A stretch of 64,000 nt of DNA from Deltaproteobacteria bacterium (GCA_005879795.1 VBKJ01000129.1:65931-129930); one strand, 5' to 3'; shown: positions 19,272 to 27,970, numbered from the stretch's first letter. Notes: generated from the sequence alone by a model not told the origin. Program-made: numbers and translations.

Positions 19272-19391
19272 TCACTTCTTCTGCTGCATCTCCGTCCCGC
19301 AGCACTTGATCGTGCCGGCGCCCCCCTTGGTCACGATGACCTGCGCGCCGCACTTGGAGCACACGTAGATCTTGCCGATCTGGTTCGCCAT
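19272..19391 (-). CDS. Desulforedoxin-like mini zinc/iron ribbon protein
   Basis: A 39-residue protein too short for usual gene finders. It reads as a desulfoferrodoxin N-terminal (Dx) fold: 'YVCSKCGAQVIVTKGG' followed by 'IKCCGTEMQ', giving the CxxC...CC ligand set for one rubredoxin-like Fe(SCys)4 or Zn site. A strong Shine-Dalgarno (AAGGAGGAGG) stands 12 nt before the ATG. It lies 21 nt after the crotonase gene and closes the acyl-CoA operon. A paralogue opens the same operon at 22518-22661. An electron-transfer or metal-ribbon role is inferred from the fold only. Confidence 0.75.
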   Translation of the reverse strand: MANQIGKIYVCSKCGAQVIVTKGGAGTIKCCGTEMQQKK

Positions 19392-19412
19392 GCGCCCGAA
19401 GTCCTCCTCCTT

Positions 19413-20225
19413 CTATCGCCCGCCGAAGCGGGGCTTCCGGCGCGCGAGGAAGGCCTCGATTCCCACCCGCCGGTCCGCGGTGGTCTGGAGCAACACGTAG
19501 AGGTCGTGCTCCAACCTGATCCCGTCCGCGAGCGGGAGGTCAAGGGCCCGCAACACGGCCTCCTTCCCCAGCCGGAGCGCGAGCGGCCCCTTCTGTGCGA
19601 GCGTGCGCGCTGTCTCCTCGACCGTGGAGACGAAGCGGGCCGGCGTCACCGCCGCGCTCACCAGACCCCACGCCGCCGCGGCGGCCGCCGGGAGACGCGT
19701 GCCGAGGAGCACGAGCTCCATGGCGCGCGCCGTGCCGATCATGCGCGGCAGCCGCTGCGTCACCCCCCCGCCGGGAAAGCGCCGCTCGCCGATCTCGGGC
19801 ACGGCCAGCACCGCCGCCGTGGACGCGACGCGGAGGTCGCAGGCGAGCGCCAGCGCGAGGCCCCAGCCGACCGCGGCGCCCTGGATCGCCGCGATCACGG
19901 GCTTGGTGAGAGTCCCGAGCGCGCCCACGCCGTCGGGCCAGGAGCGCTCCGGCCAGCGGCACCTGCGCGGCAGCCCGAGCGAGAACGCCGGCCCGCGCGC
20001 CCCCAGCACGACGACGCGCACCCCGTCGTCGTCCTCGGCCGCGGCGGCGGCCTCGACGAGGGCGCCGAGCAGCTCTGCGTCCAGGCGGTTGCCCGACGCC
20101 GGGCGGGCGAGCGTCATCCAGGCGACGCCGTCGCGCACCACGAGCTCGACGGCGGGACCGGAGGCGGGGCGCGGATGGCGGCTCGGGGGTCGCCGCGCGC
20201 GGCTCGGGCCGCGGCCGGGCCTCAC
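19413..20225 (-). CDS. Enoyl-CoA hydratase/isomerase family protein (crotonase fold)
   Basis: About 270 residues. The crotonase core is clear: 'GVAWMTLARPASGNRLDAEL', the first oxyanion loop 'GARGPAFSLG', the second 'GAAVGWGLALALACDL', and 'VPEIGERRFPGGGVTQRLPRMIG'. Of the two catalytic glutamates of enoyl-CoA hydratase, the Glu164 position (PEI) is kept but the Glu144 position is alanine, so hydration is doubtful; an isomerase, hydrolase or CoA-binding role is as likely. The GTG start is chosen because it overlaps the ligase stop (GTGA). This adds a ~27-residue basic, Pro-rich leader; an internal GTG is an alternative. Confidence 0.8.
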   Translation of the reverse strand: MRPGRGPSRARRPPSRHPRPASGPAVELVVRDGVAWMTLARPASGNRLDAELLGALVEAAAAAEDDDGVRVVVLGARGPAFSLGLPRRCRWPERSWPDGVGALGTLTKPVIAAIQGAAVGWGLALALACDLRVASTAAVLAVPEIGERRFPGGGVTQRLPRMIGTARAMELVLLGTRLPAAAAAAWGLVSAAVTPARFVSTVEETARTLAQKGPLALRLGKEAVLRALDLPLADGIRLEHDLYVLLQTTADRRVGIEAFLARRKPRFGGR

Positions 20226-21760
20226 ACGCTCTCGAGCTGCGCGCGCAGGTCGCGCCGGAGGATCTTGCCCATCGGGTTCTTCGGCAGCTCGGCGACGAAG
20301 CGGATCACCTCGGGCTTCTTGAAGGTCGCGAGCCGCTGGCGGCAGAAGTCGCCGAGCGCCTCGGCGCTGAGCGATGCCCCTGGGCGGAGCACGACGAAGG
20401 CCGCCACGCGCTGGCCCCACTCGAGGTCGGGCACGCCGACCACCGCCGCCTCCTCCACGGCGGGATGGGACTGGAGCGTCGCCTCGACCTCGGCCGGCGC
20501 GATGTTCTCGCCGCCGCGGATGATCATGTCGTCCTTGCGCCCGGCGATGTAGAGGTAGCCGTCTTCGTCGACCCAGCCCATGTCCCGCGTCGGGAGCCAG
20601 CCGTCGCGCACGAGCGGCGACTCGCCGCCCGCGTACCCCTTCATGACCCGCGGGGTGCGCACGCAGATCTCGCCCACCGCGCCGGGCGGGAGGATCGTCC
20701 CGTCGTCACCCACGATCTGCACCTCCACGTCGGGCAGCGGACGCCCGATGGAGGTGAGGCGCTTCGTCCGCTTCTCGATCTCGTCCGGCGTACCCTCGAG
20801 GCGGTGGTCGTCGGGGCCGAGAATCGTGAGCGTGGAGGTTGTCTCGGTCTGCCCGAAGGCGTTCACGAAGCCGACGTTCGGGGGGAAGCGTTCGATCGCA
20901 CGGCGGATCACCGGGAACGGCATCGCCGCGCCGCCATAGGAGAGGATCTCCAGGCTCGAGAGGTCGCGCCGCCCGAGGTCCGGCTCGTCGAGGAGACGCT
21001 TCAGCATGGTGGGCACGAGGAAGGCGTGCGTGATGCGCTCGCGCTCCACCATCTCGAGCCAGCCCCGCGGGTCGAACTGCGGCATGAGGACGAGCCGGCG
21101 CCCCGTCCAGAGCGTGGTCATCATGTTGGTCGCACCGGCGATGTGGTAGAGCGGTACGCAGAGGAGCGCCGCGCCGCGCGGCGTGCCGTCGGCCAGCTCG
21201 ACGTTGGCGGTCACGTAGGCCGTGAAGTCGTGGTGCGTCAGCATGACGCCCTTGGGGAGCGCCGTCGTGCCGCTCGTGTACATGAGGATGGTTAGGTCGT
21301 CGTCCTCGACCTCGGCCTCCTCCTCGTGCTCGGCGGAGCCGGCGATCAGCTCCTCGTAGCCCGCGTGACCGAGTGCCGGGCGGTCGAAGGCGATCAGGAC
21401 CGCCGGCTTCGACCGCACCGACTCGACCAGCTCGAGGTAGCGCTCGCCCACGAGGAGGACGCGCGGCTTCCCGGTCGCGAGCATGTGCTCCAGCTCGGGC
21501 GTCTTGGCGCGGTAGTTGAGCGGGACGAAGACGCCCCCCAGGAGCGCGGTCGCGTAGTACGCCTCGACGTAGCGGTGCGAGTTCACGTTGAGCGCGGCGA
21601 CGCGCGTGCCGCGCCCGACGCCGAGGCGCGCGAGGGCGGACGCCAGCCGGCGGACGCGCGCCCACGTCTCGGCATAGGTGAAGCGGGCTCCCTCGCACAC
21701 CAGCGCCTCCTGGCCGGGCACGATACCCGCCGGGATGGAGAGGAAGGCCGCCGCATTCAC
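20222..21760 (-). CDS. Acyl-CoA synthetase (AMP-forming, class I adenylate-forming)
   Basis: A 512-residue ligase. The P-loop-like motif 'ILMYTSGTTALPKGVM' is near residue 160, the A5 'NAFGQTETTS', the A7 'RDMGWVDEDGYLYIAGRKDD' and the C-terminal catalytic lysine in 'LPKNPMGKILRR'. It activates a carboxylic acid to its CoA thioester through an acyl-adenylate; chain length or ring specificity is not readable. The GTG start overlaps the upstream crotonase stop (GTGA), and its own stop overlaps the next crotonase, so the three genes are translationally coupled. Confidence 0.92.
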   Translation of the reverse strand: MNAAAFLSIPAGIVPGQEALVCEGARFTYAETWARVRRLASALARLGVGRGTRVAALNVNSHRYVEAYYATALLGGVFVPLNYRAKTPELEHMLATGKPRVLLVGERYLELVESVRSKPAVLIAFDRPALGHAGYEELIAGSAEHEEEAEVEDDDLTILMYTSGTTALPKGVMLTHHDFTAYVTANVELADGTPRGAALLCVPLYHIAGATNMMTTLWTGRRLVLMPQFDPRGWLEMVERERITHAFLVPTMLKRLLDEPDLGRRDLSSLEILSYGGAAMPFPVIRRAIERFPPNVGFVNAFGQTETTSTLTILGPDDHRLEGTPDEIEKRTKRLTSIGRPLPDVEVQIVGDDGTILPPGAVGEICVRTPRVMKGYAGGESPLVRDGWLPTRDMGWVDEDGYLYIAGRKDDMIIRGGENIAPAEVEATLQSHPAVEEAAVVGVPDLEWGQRVAAFVVLRPGASLSAEALGDFCRQRLATFKKPEVIRFVAELPKNPMGKILRRDLRAQLESV

Positions 21761-22488
21761 GGGCGGCGTTGTAGCGCGAGCGCGAGTCGGCGCTCAAGGG
21801 CGATGCCGGCCTCGAGCGACAGGTCGTGCGCGCCGCGGACGGCGCGGCGGAGGGCCTGCACCTCGGCCGGATCGAGGCGCACCAGGCGGCGCGCAAGGGC
21901 GAGCGCCGCCGCCTCGAGCCGGGCGCGCGCCACCACTCGCTGGACGAGGCCGGCCGCCAGCGCCGCGCGGGCATCGAGCCAGCGTCCGGTGAGGACGAGG
22001 TCTAGCGCGCGCGCCGCCCCGGCCTTGCGGGGCAGGGTCTGCGTGCCCCCCACGCCCGGGATCATGCCGAGCCCGGTCTCTGGCAGCGCGAAGCGCGCGT
22101 CGTCGGCCGCCACGCACAGGTCGCAGAGGAGCGCCATCTCCATACCGCCGCCCACGGCGTAGCCGTGCACGGCGGCGATCGTCGCCGCCCGCAGCTCGAG
22201 GAGCCGCCCCCACACGTCGCGCCGCCAGCGGACGGCGCGCGCGACGAAGGGTGACGGCGCCGTCCCGAACTCGCGCACGTCGCCGCCGGTCGAGAAGGCC
22301 GGGCCGCGGCCACAGAGCACGAGCGCGCGCACCTCGGGGTCCTCGTCGGCGGCCCCGAGGGCGGCGTGGAGGTCGTCGCGCATGGCGACGTTGTAGGCGT
22401 TCAGCACCTCGGGGCGGTCGAGGGCCACGACCGCGACCGCCCCGCGCTTCTCGTAGCGCAGGGTCGCGAACGGCCTCACGAGGGTCAC
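21757..22488 (-). CDS. Enoyl-CoA hydratase
   Basis: About 243 residues with a complete crotonase active site: oxyanion loops 'GRGPAFSTGGD' and 'GYAVGGGMEMALLCDL', the Glu144-equivalent in GGGMEMA and the Glu164-equivalent in 'LPETGLGMIPGVGGTQ'. It should hydrate a trans-2-enoyl-CoA in beta-oxidation. The start is uncertain: GTG at 22488 (used) or 22479; the frame cannot extend past the mini-ribbon gene at 22518 without overlapping it. It is coupled to the acyl-CoA synthetase downstream. Confidence 0.85.
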   Translation of the reverse strand: MTLVRPFATLRYEKRGAVAVVALDRPEVLNAYNVAMRDDLHAALGAADEDPEVRALVLCGRGPAFSTGGDVREFGTAPSPFVARAVRWRRDVWGRLLELRAATIAAVHGYAVGGGMEMALLCDLCVAADDARFALPETGLGMIPGVGGTQTLPRKAGAARALDLVLTGRWLDARAALAAGLVQRVVARARLEAAALALARRLVRLDPAEVQALRRAVRGAHDLSLEAGIALERRLALALQRRP

Positions 22489-22517
22489 GACCCGCGCGTT
22501 CTCGAGCAGCCGACGAT

Positions 22518-22661
22518 TCAGTCGGAGGAGGGCAGCGGCTTCGCCTCCTTGACCTTCATCTCGTGGTCGCAGCACGTGACGCTGCCCGTCCCAGGCTTGT
22601 TGCACAGGATCTCGGTCCCACAGGTGTCGCACAGGTAGCGCTTGCCGAGCTGTGTGGCCAT
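22518..22661 (-). CDS. Desulforedoxin-like mini zinc/iron ribbon protein, second copy
   Basis: A 47-residue protein, paralogous to the one at 19272-19391: 'LGKRYLCDTCGTEI' and 'VTCCDHEMKV' give the same CxxC...CC site. It has a short Lys/Pro/Ser C-terminal tail. It is the first gene of the minus-strand acyl-CoA operon, about 30 nt before the enoyl-CoA hydratase. Having one ribbon gene at each end of the same operon suggests a functional link with the CoA enzymes, for instance a small redox partner; no direct evidence is visible. Confidence 0.72.
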   Translation of the reverse strand: MATQLGKRYLCDTCGTEILCNKPGTGSVTCCDHEMKVKEAKPLPSSD

Positions 22662-22781
22662 GGCGGCCGGTTAGCAGAAAGCGCCCCGGCGGGGAAGGCG
22701 GCCGCCCATCGAGCGCCGCATGGGCCGTGAGCGCTGCAATCCAGATCTCTCCTCGCGATCGACGGGGGGCCGGACTCCTGC

Positions 22782-22811
22782 TTGACGCATCCCGCGGCGC
22801 GGACATACGGT
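22782..22811 (+). promoter_or_regulatory. Promoter of the secreted esterase gene
   Basis: TTGACG (22782-22787), 18-nt spacer, TACGGT (22806-22811). A leader of about 42 nt would follow, with ACGGAGG before the ATG at 22860. Confidence 0.45.
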
Positions 22812-22859
22812 CATGTGCACCCGGCGACGCTCATCCGCACCCCACGGAGGCGACGACAG

Positions 22860-24659
22860 ATGAGACGAGCCCGAGCATCTGCGATCTGCCTGGCCCTGGC
22901 GGTCACCGGGAGCACGCTCGCAGGCGAGCCAGCCCGGACCGCCCCCTACCCCGCCAACACGTGCGTCGGTCGCAAGCAGAAGGAGGCGGGGAAGTACTGC
23001 AAGGCCGTCCTTCGCGCCTGGAGCGCCTGGGATAGGAGCCAGAACGACCGGAAGCGCGACCGCTCGCTCGCGAATGCCGCCAAGCAGCTCGCTACCCGCT
23101 GGGCGCGGGCCGAGGCGGACGCCCTCGGCCAGGGAACGGACTGCGCCGAGACGACGCTCTCGAGCGGGGCCGCGCAGAGCCTGATCGACGGGGCAGCGGG
23201 CGGCGTGGCGACCGCGATCAACGCGGGTCTCGACCTCCGCCGCGCGGGCAACGCGCGCTGCGGGAGCGCGCTCCTGAACGCCGCGGCGCTCGAGTGTGGC
23301 CGCATCCTCGCGGCAGAGGGCGCTCACGTCAGGGACCTCCAGGGAGATGCCGACGGGACCGCACGCGATGCCGCGCGCGCCGCCGCCAGCGCAGCGTTCG
23401 GCAGGGCCTGGACGGCCCAGATCAGCGCCGGCTGCCCAACCACCGCCGCGCAGGCGGACCTCGGGAGCCAGATCGACGGCGTCACCGCCGACCTCGTCTT
23501 CGATACCGTCGTGTCGCCGAATGTCGACGACACGCAGTTCACGGCCTATCCCGCAACCGGGACGACGCGCTACCTCGGCAGGGACTTCACCCCGATCTGC
23601 ATGAACGGCTCGCCGTACTACTTCTTCGCCAAGCGCGGCACCGTGAACAAGCTCGTCGTGTACTACCAGGGCGGCGGTGCGTGCTGGGACAGCCTGACGT
23701 GCGGGCTTCCCTCCTGCGACGCGACGGTGGACCCGAGCCCGACCGGCTCGGACAACCCGAACAACTACCACGCGGGGTTCGCCGATCTCGCCAACCCGAG
23801 CAACCCATTCAGGGACTGGAACATCGTCTTCGTATCGTACTGCAGCTGCGACGTCCACTTCGGGGACTCGGCGAAGGACTATCCCCCTCACGTCGAGCAC
23901 CGGGGCTACCAGAACTCGCGGGTGGTGGAGAAGTGGGCGCGCGAGCACTTCGTCGACCCCGACCAGGTGTTCGTCACCGGCTCCAGCGCGGGCGCGTACG
24001 GCGCCTGGTTCAACGCGGTGCTGCACGAGCGGGTGTGGCCCGCCTCGAAGTTCGAGGTGCTCGCCGACGCCGGCAACGGCGTCATCACCCAGAGCTTCCT
24101 CGACAACTACTTCCCGAACTGGAACTTCGCGGCCAACATTCCGACGGACATCCCGGGGCTCACCGACGTGCTCACCAACGGCACCGGCATCGTGGGCTAC
24201 ACGGAGGTCGTCGCAAACTTCTTCCCGCGCACACGCTGGGCGCAGTACTCGGCGGCGTACGACGGGGGGTTCGGCGGCCAGACGAGCTTCTACAACATCA
24301 TGCTGAACGACAACGACCCGATCGCCGCCGTGACCTGGTGGAACGCGAGCTGCGCGTTCAACACGCAGATGGTGGCGCAGGCGCTCGCGACCGCGGCCGC
24401 GGTCCCCTCGAACTACCGCTACTACATCGGGACCGGAAGCCGGCACACGATGTGGGGCAGCGACAAGGTCTACACCGACACGACGGGCGGCGTGCCGACG
24501 CTGGTCGACTGGCTCAACGCGATGCTCGCGGGCACGCCGGCGTGGACCAACGTCGAGTGCACGAACTGCGGCCTCCTCCTGCCCGGCGATCCGGCGCCCA
24601 GGCCGCTCCGGGCGCCGTTCTCGATGATCGGGTCGGATATCGTCGTGACCTGCCCGTAG
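22860..24659 (+). CDS. Secreted pectinacetylesterase/Notum-family hydrolase with N-terminal Cys-rich domain
   Basis: A 599-residue exported protein. The ATG follows a GGAGG and begins a Sec signal peptide (RRARASAICLALAVTGSTLA). Residues ~30-200 form a helical, Ala-rich domain with regularly placed cysteines that I do not recognise. From ~230 the alpha/beta-hydrolase core matches the PAE/Notum family: 'LVVYYQGGGACWDSLTC', the nucleophile elbow 'TGSSAGAYGAWFNAV' and a late histidine in 'GTGSRHTMWG'. Family members deacetylate pectin or lipidated proteins; relatives in environmental bacteria are poorly known. Many cysteines suggest disulfides in an oxidising compartment. Confidence 0.8.
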   Translation: MRRARASAICLALAVTGSTLAGEPARTAPYPANTCVGRKQKEAGKYCKAVLRAWSAWDRSQNDRKRDRSLANAAKQLATRWARAEADALGQGTDCAETTLSSGAAQSLIDGAAGGVATAINAGLDLRRAGNARCGSALLNAAALECGRILAAEGAHVRDLQGDADGTARDAARAAASAAFGRAWTAQISAGCPTTAAQADLGSQIDGVTADLVFDTVVSPNVDDTQFTAYPATGTTRYLGRDFTPICMNGSPYYFFAKRGTVNKLVVYYQGGGACWDSLTCGLPSCDATVDPSPTGSDNPNNYHAGFADLANPSNPFRDWNIVFVSYCSCDVHFGDSAKDYPPHVEHRGYQNSRVVEKWAREHFVDPDQVFVTGSSAGAYGAWFNAVLHERVWPASKFEVLADAGNGVITQSFLDNYFPNWNFAANIPTDIPGLTDVLTNGTGIVGYTEVVANFFPRTRWAQYSAAYDGGFGGQTSFYNIMLNDNDPIAAVTWWNASCAFNTQMVAQALATAAAVPSNYRYYIGTGSRHTMWGSDKVYTDTTGGVPTLVDWLNAMLAGTPAWTNVECTNCGLLLPGDPAPRPLRAPFSMIGSDIVVTCP

Positions 24660-24662
24660 GCG

Positions 24663-25712
24663 TCACGCGAGCGGGAGCTCGGCGACGCGGGCGACGGTCA
24701 CGGCGTGCCCGTGGCGGACCCGGAGCTCGGTGCCCGCCTCCCAGCATTCGCGGCGCACGAAGCCGAGGGCGGCCAGGCCGCCCGCGGCGAAGGCGCGCGC
24801 GACCGACGTGAGCCGGCCCACCTCTTTCCCGTCGCGCACGAGGGGTGCGCCGGGCGGGGGCTCCGGCCCTTCCAGGCGCAGCCCGACCAGGCGGCGGTTC
24901 ACGTGCCCGCGCGCCGTCCCGCGCGCGACCACCTCCTGCCCCAGGTAGCAGCCCTTGGTCGCGCTGATCGCGTCCTCGACCGGCACCTCGAGCGCGAGCG
25001 TCGCGCCGTCCATGTCGACGCCGATACGCGGCACGCCGACCTCGATCCGCCGCGACTCGAGCGCCTCCATGCCGCACGGCCGCGCCCCCGCGGCGCTGAG
25101 TGCGTCCCACGCCGCGGCCGCGCGCACCGCCGGCACCTGGAGCACGAAGCCCGGGCCGCGCACCTCGCTCGCGCGCTGCGCGCGCACCGGCACGCCCCCG
25201 AGCGTGACCACGGCGTGCGCGTAGGGGGCGAGGCCCGCGGCATCGGGCAGCAGCCGCGCGGCGCCGGGTCCCTCGACCCCGATCAGGGCGAGCGGCTCGC
25301 CCGGCTCCCCCAGCTCGACGTCGTCCGCGATGATGAGCTTCTCGAGCGCTTCCACGAGCGCCCCTCGCGCCCGCACGTCCACGTCGAGGAGGACTAGGTC
25401 CGCGAGCGCAAGGACACGCAGGTCGGCCGTGACCCGGCCCTGGATGGTGAGGAGCAGCGCGGGGCAGCCGGCGCCGGGCGTGAGTGACGCGACGTCGTTG
25501 GTGAGCATGCCCTGCAGGAACGTCACCCGGTCCGCGCCCGTCGCGTGCGCGACGACGCGGAAGCCCAGGTCGACGAGCGCCGCGTCCTCGCGCAGCGCCG
25601 CGTACTCGGCCGCAGGGTCGTCACCGAAGCGGCGCGGCAGGGCGACGCCACGCTCCTCGGCGTGCACGGCGCCGCGTGCGGCGAGATGCGAGTGCAGCGC
25701 GGTCTCCAGCAT
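24663..25712 (-). CDS. ygfZ: Folate-binding protein YgfZ/GcvT-like
   Basis: A 349-residue GcvT-fold protein. The family signature K-G-C-Y-x-G-Q-E is present as 'ATKGCYLGQEVVAR' near residue 250, with the cysteine essential for YgfZ function. YgfZ binds tetrahydrofolate and helps maintain Fe-S enzymes, including MiaB. The early 'RVTFLQGMLTNDVASL' block is also typical. The ATG at 25712 is chosen; the open frame further upstream runs into the divergent CoA-transferase promoter region. It converges on the esterase gene with 3 nt between stops. Confidence 0.9.
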   Translation of the reverse strand: MLETALHSHLAARGAVHAEERGVALPRRFGDDPAAEYAALREDAALVDLGFRVVAHATGADRVTFLQGMLTNDVASLTPGAGCPALLLTIQGRVTADLRVLALADLVLLDVDVRARGALVEALEKLIIADDVELGEPGEPLALIGVEGPGAARLLPDAAGLAPYAHAVVTLGGVPVRAQRASEVRGPGFVLQVPAVRAAAAWDALSAAGARPCGMEALESRRIEVGVPRIGVDMDGATLALEVPVEDAISATKGCYLGQEVVARGTARGHVNRRLVGLRLEGPEPPPGAPLVRDGKEVGRLTSVARAFAAGGLAALGFVRRECWEAGTELRVRHGHAVTVARVAELPLA

Positions 25713-25758
25713 CGCGCCTGAAGCTATGCGCCGCCCCGTCCGCCTTGACAAGCGACCC

Positions 25759-27069
25759 ATGCCGGGCGATGCCGCGCCCGTGGGGTGGCGCGAGCGGCTC
25801 GTGACCGCGGAGGAGGCGCTCCGCGTCGTCCGCGCGGGCGACTCGGTCGCGGTCGCCTCGTTCAGCAACACGCCGTACACGCTCTGCCGCGCGCTCGCCG
25901 CGCGCGCGGGCGAGCTCGGCGGCGTGCGCATCGATCATCTCGCCTCGCTCTTTCCCTGGGACGCGGACGCCTTCGCGCTCACCACCAACTACGCCACCGC
26001 CGCCGACCGCGTCGCGGTGAACGCCGGGCGCGTCGGGTATCTTCCCATCAGCCACTGGCACGCGGATGCCCTCCCGCCCGGCGTGTCGCCGACCCCGGAC
26101 GTCTACCTCGTGCCGGTGTCGCCGCCCGACGTCGCGGGACGCTGCAGCTTCGGCACCGGCGCGTGGTTCTCGCCCGTCTACTGCCGCGCCGCGTGTACCG
26201 TCATCGGCGAGGTGCACGAGGACTTCATCCGCACCGGCGGCGACAGCTGGGCGCCGGTCGAGCGCTTCCGCTACCTCGTCACCGCCGACCAGCCGACCGG
26301 CACGGCGACGACGGCGCCGCGGACCGAGGAGGAGACCGCCGCCACGGAGGTCATCTGCACCCTGGTCGCACACGAGCTGGTGCGCGACCGCGACACGCTC
26401 CAGATCGGCATCGGCACGGTCTCCTCCGCCCTCGGGCTCTACCTCGATCATCGCCACGACCTCGGCGTGCAGTCCGAGGCGATCACCGCGGGCATCCCGA
26501 GCCTGGTGCGGAAGGGCGTGGTCACCGGGCGGCACAAGGTCCTCCACCCGGGCGTCGTGGTGGGCTCGTTCATGACGGGCCTCACGCCCGAGGACCTCGC
26601 CTTCGTCGACGGGCACCCGGGATTCGCACTCTACAGCTTCGGCACCACCGACGACGTGACCGTGCTCGTAGGCGAGCGGAACCTCACCGCCGTGAACAAC
26701 GCGCTGCTCGTCGATTTGACCGGGCAGGTCGCCTCCGAGGGCATCGGCACCCAGCTCTGGTCCGGCGTCGGCGGCCAGACGGCGTTCGCGATCGCGGCGG
26801 CGTACTCGCCCGGCGGGCGCGCGATCTTCGTCCTGCCCTCGGCGCACCGGACAGCGGAGGGGCTGCGCTCGCGTATCGTGCCCGTGCTGCCTCCGGGGAC
26901 GCCGGTCACGCTAGCGCGCGGGTTCGTCGACCACGTGGTGACGGAGCACGGGATCGCGACGCTCGGGGGGAAGACGCTCGGGCAGCGGGTGGGGGAGCTG
27001 GTGGCGGTCGCCCATCCGGACTTCCGCACGGAGCTGCGGGCGGAGGCGAGACGGCTCTATCGCTGCTAG
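25759..27069 (+). CDS. Acetyl-CoA hydrolase/4-hydroxybutyrate CoA-transferase family protein
   Basis: A 436-residue family I CoA-transferase of the Cat1/Ach1/AbfT group. The catalytic glutamate lies in 'LGVQSEAITAGI', the glycine-rich loop is 'IGIGTVSSALG', and the C-terminal 'TLGGKTLGQRVGELVAVAHPDFR' is diagnostic. It would move CoA between short-chain acids (acetate, butyrate, 4-hydroxybutyrate or similar). The ATG at 25759 is preferred to 25726 because the conserved 'WRERLVTAEEALRVV' begins shortly after. The donor and acceptor are unknown. The next gene, a BadI/MenB-like crotonase, follows after 75 nt. Confidence 0.88.
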   Translation: MPGDAAPVGWRERLVTAEEALRVVRAGDSVAVASFSNTPYTLCRALAARAGELGGVRIDHLASLFPWDADAFALTTNYATAADRVAVNAGRVGYLPISHWHADALPPGVSPTPDVYLVPVSPPDVAGRCSFGTGAWFSPVYCRAACTVIGEVHEDFIRTGGDSWAPVERFRYLVTADQPTGTATTAPRTEEETAATEVICTLVAHELVRDRDTLQIGIGTVSSALGLYLDHRHDLGVQSEAITAGIPSLVRKGVVTGRHKVLHPGVVVGSFMTGLTPEDLAFVDGHPGFALYSFGTTDDVTVLVGERNLTAVNNALLVDLTGQVASEGIGTQLWSGVGGQTAFAIAAAYSPGGRAIFVLPSAHRTAEGLRSRIVPVLPPGTPVTLARGFVDHVVTEHGIATLGGKTLGQRVGELVAVAHPDFRTELRAEARRLYRC

Positions 27070-27144
27070 ACGAAACGCCTCGGGGGAGCATGATATGTCG
27101 TACGCGGCCGGGCCGGCGTAACAGGCCGCGAGCCAGGAGACCCC

Positions 27145-27930
27145 ATGCCCTACGACGACATCCTCTACGAGGCCCGCGACGGCGTCGCCTGGATCACCAT
27201 CAACCGCCCCGAGGTCCGCAACGCCTTCCGTGCCCAGACGGTCGACGAGCTGATCGCAGCCTTCCGCGCCGCGTGGGCCGACCCCGAGGTCGGCGTCGTC
27301 GTCCTGACGGGCGCCGGCGACAAGGCGTTCTCCGCGGGCGGCGACCAGCGCGAGCGCACGAGAAGCGGCTATGGCGGTGCGGGCGGGATCGGGATCGACA
27401 TGCACGGGCTCCACGGCGTGATCCGCGCCATCCCGAAGCCCGTGATCGCGATGGTGAACGGCTACGCCATCGGCGGCGGGCACGTGCTCCACGTCCTCTG
27501 CGACTTGACGCTCGCCGCGGACACCGCCGTCTTCGGCCAGGTGGGGCCGCGCGTCGGGAGCGTCGACCCCGGCTTCGGCACCGCGTATCTCGCGCGCATC
27601 GTGGGCGAGAAGAAGGCGCGGGAGCTCTGGTACCTCTGCCGGCAGTACAGCGCCGCGGAGGCGCTCGCGATGGGGCTCGTGAACAAGGTCGTGCCGGCCG
27701 CGGAGCTGCGCGCCGAGACCGAGCGCTGGTGCCGCGACCTGCTCGAGAAGAGTCCCACGGCGCTCCGCCTGGCCAAACAGTCGTTCAACGCCGACACCGA
27801 GCACATCGCGGGGATCACCGAGCTCGGCTTCAGCGCGCTCCAGCTCTACTACCAGACCGAGGAGGCGCTCGAGGGGCGCAACGCCTTCCTCGAGAGGCGC
27901 CCGCCCCGGTTCCGCAAGCCGCGCTCATGA
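27145..27930 (+). CDS. BadI/MenB-like crotonase (2-ketocyclohexanecarboxyl-CoA hydrolase candidate)
   Basis: A 261-residue crotonase-fold enzyme. The 'AFSAGGDQ' oxyanion loop and '[33 protein letters not shown]' place it in the MenB/BadI branch. From memory of the family, the closest wording is that of BadI of Rhodopseudomonas: '[16 protein letters not shown]', '[18 protein letters not shown]' and a '[11 protein letters not shown]' end. BadI opens the ring of 2-ketocyclohexanecarboxyl-CoA in anaerobic benzoate or cyclohexanecarboxylate breakdown; MenB closes a ring in menaquinone synthesis. No men genes are near, and the neighbours are CoA enzymes, so I favour BadI. A GGAG precedes the ATG. 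Confidence 0.75.
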   Translation: MPYDDILYEARDGVAWITINRPEVRNAFRAQTVDELIAAFRAAWADPEVGVVVLTGAGDKAFSAGGDQRERTRSGYGGAGGIGIDMHGLHGVIRAIPKPVIAMVNGYAIGGGHVLHVLCDLTLAADTAVFGQVGPRVGSVDPGFGTAYLARIVGEKKARELWYLCRQYSAAEALAMGLVNKVVPAAELRAETERWCRDLLEKSPTALRLAKQSFNADTEHIAGITELGFSALQLYYQTEEALEGRNAFLERRPPRFRKPRS

Positions 27931-27970
27931 GGGGCGATCGTGCGCGGCGACACGTGCTCTAGCGGGCTAG

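Noticed and set aside
27145-27930. Annotation as MenB (naphthoyl-CoA synthase)
   Set aside because: The GGDQ and GQVGP motifs are shared with BadI; the C-terminal wording and absence of men genes favour BadI. Kept as an alternative, not as the call.
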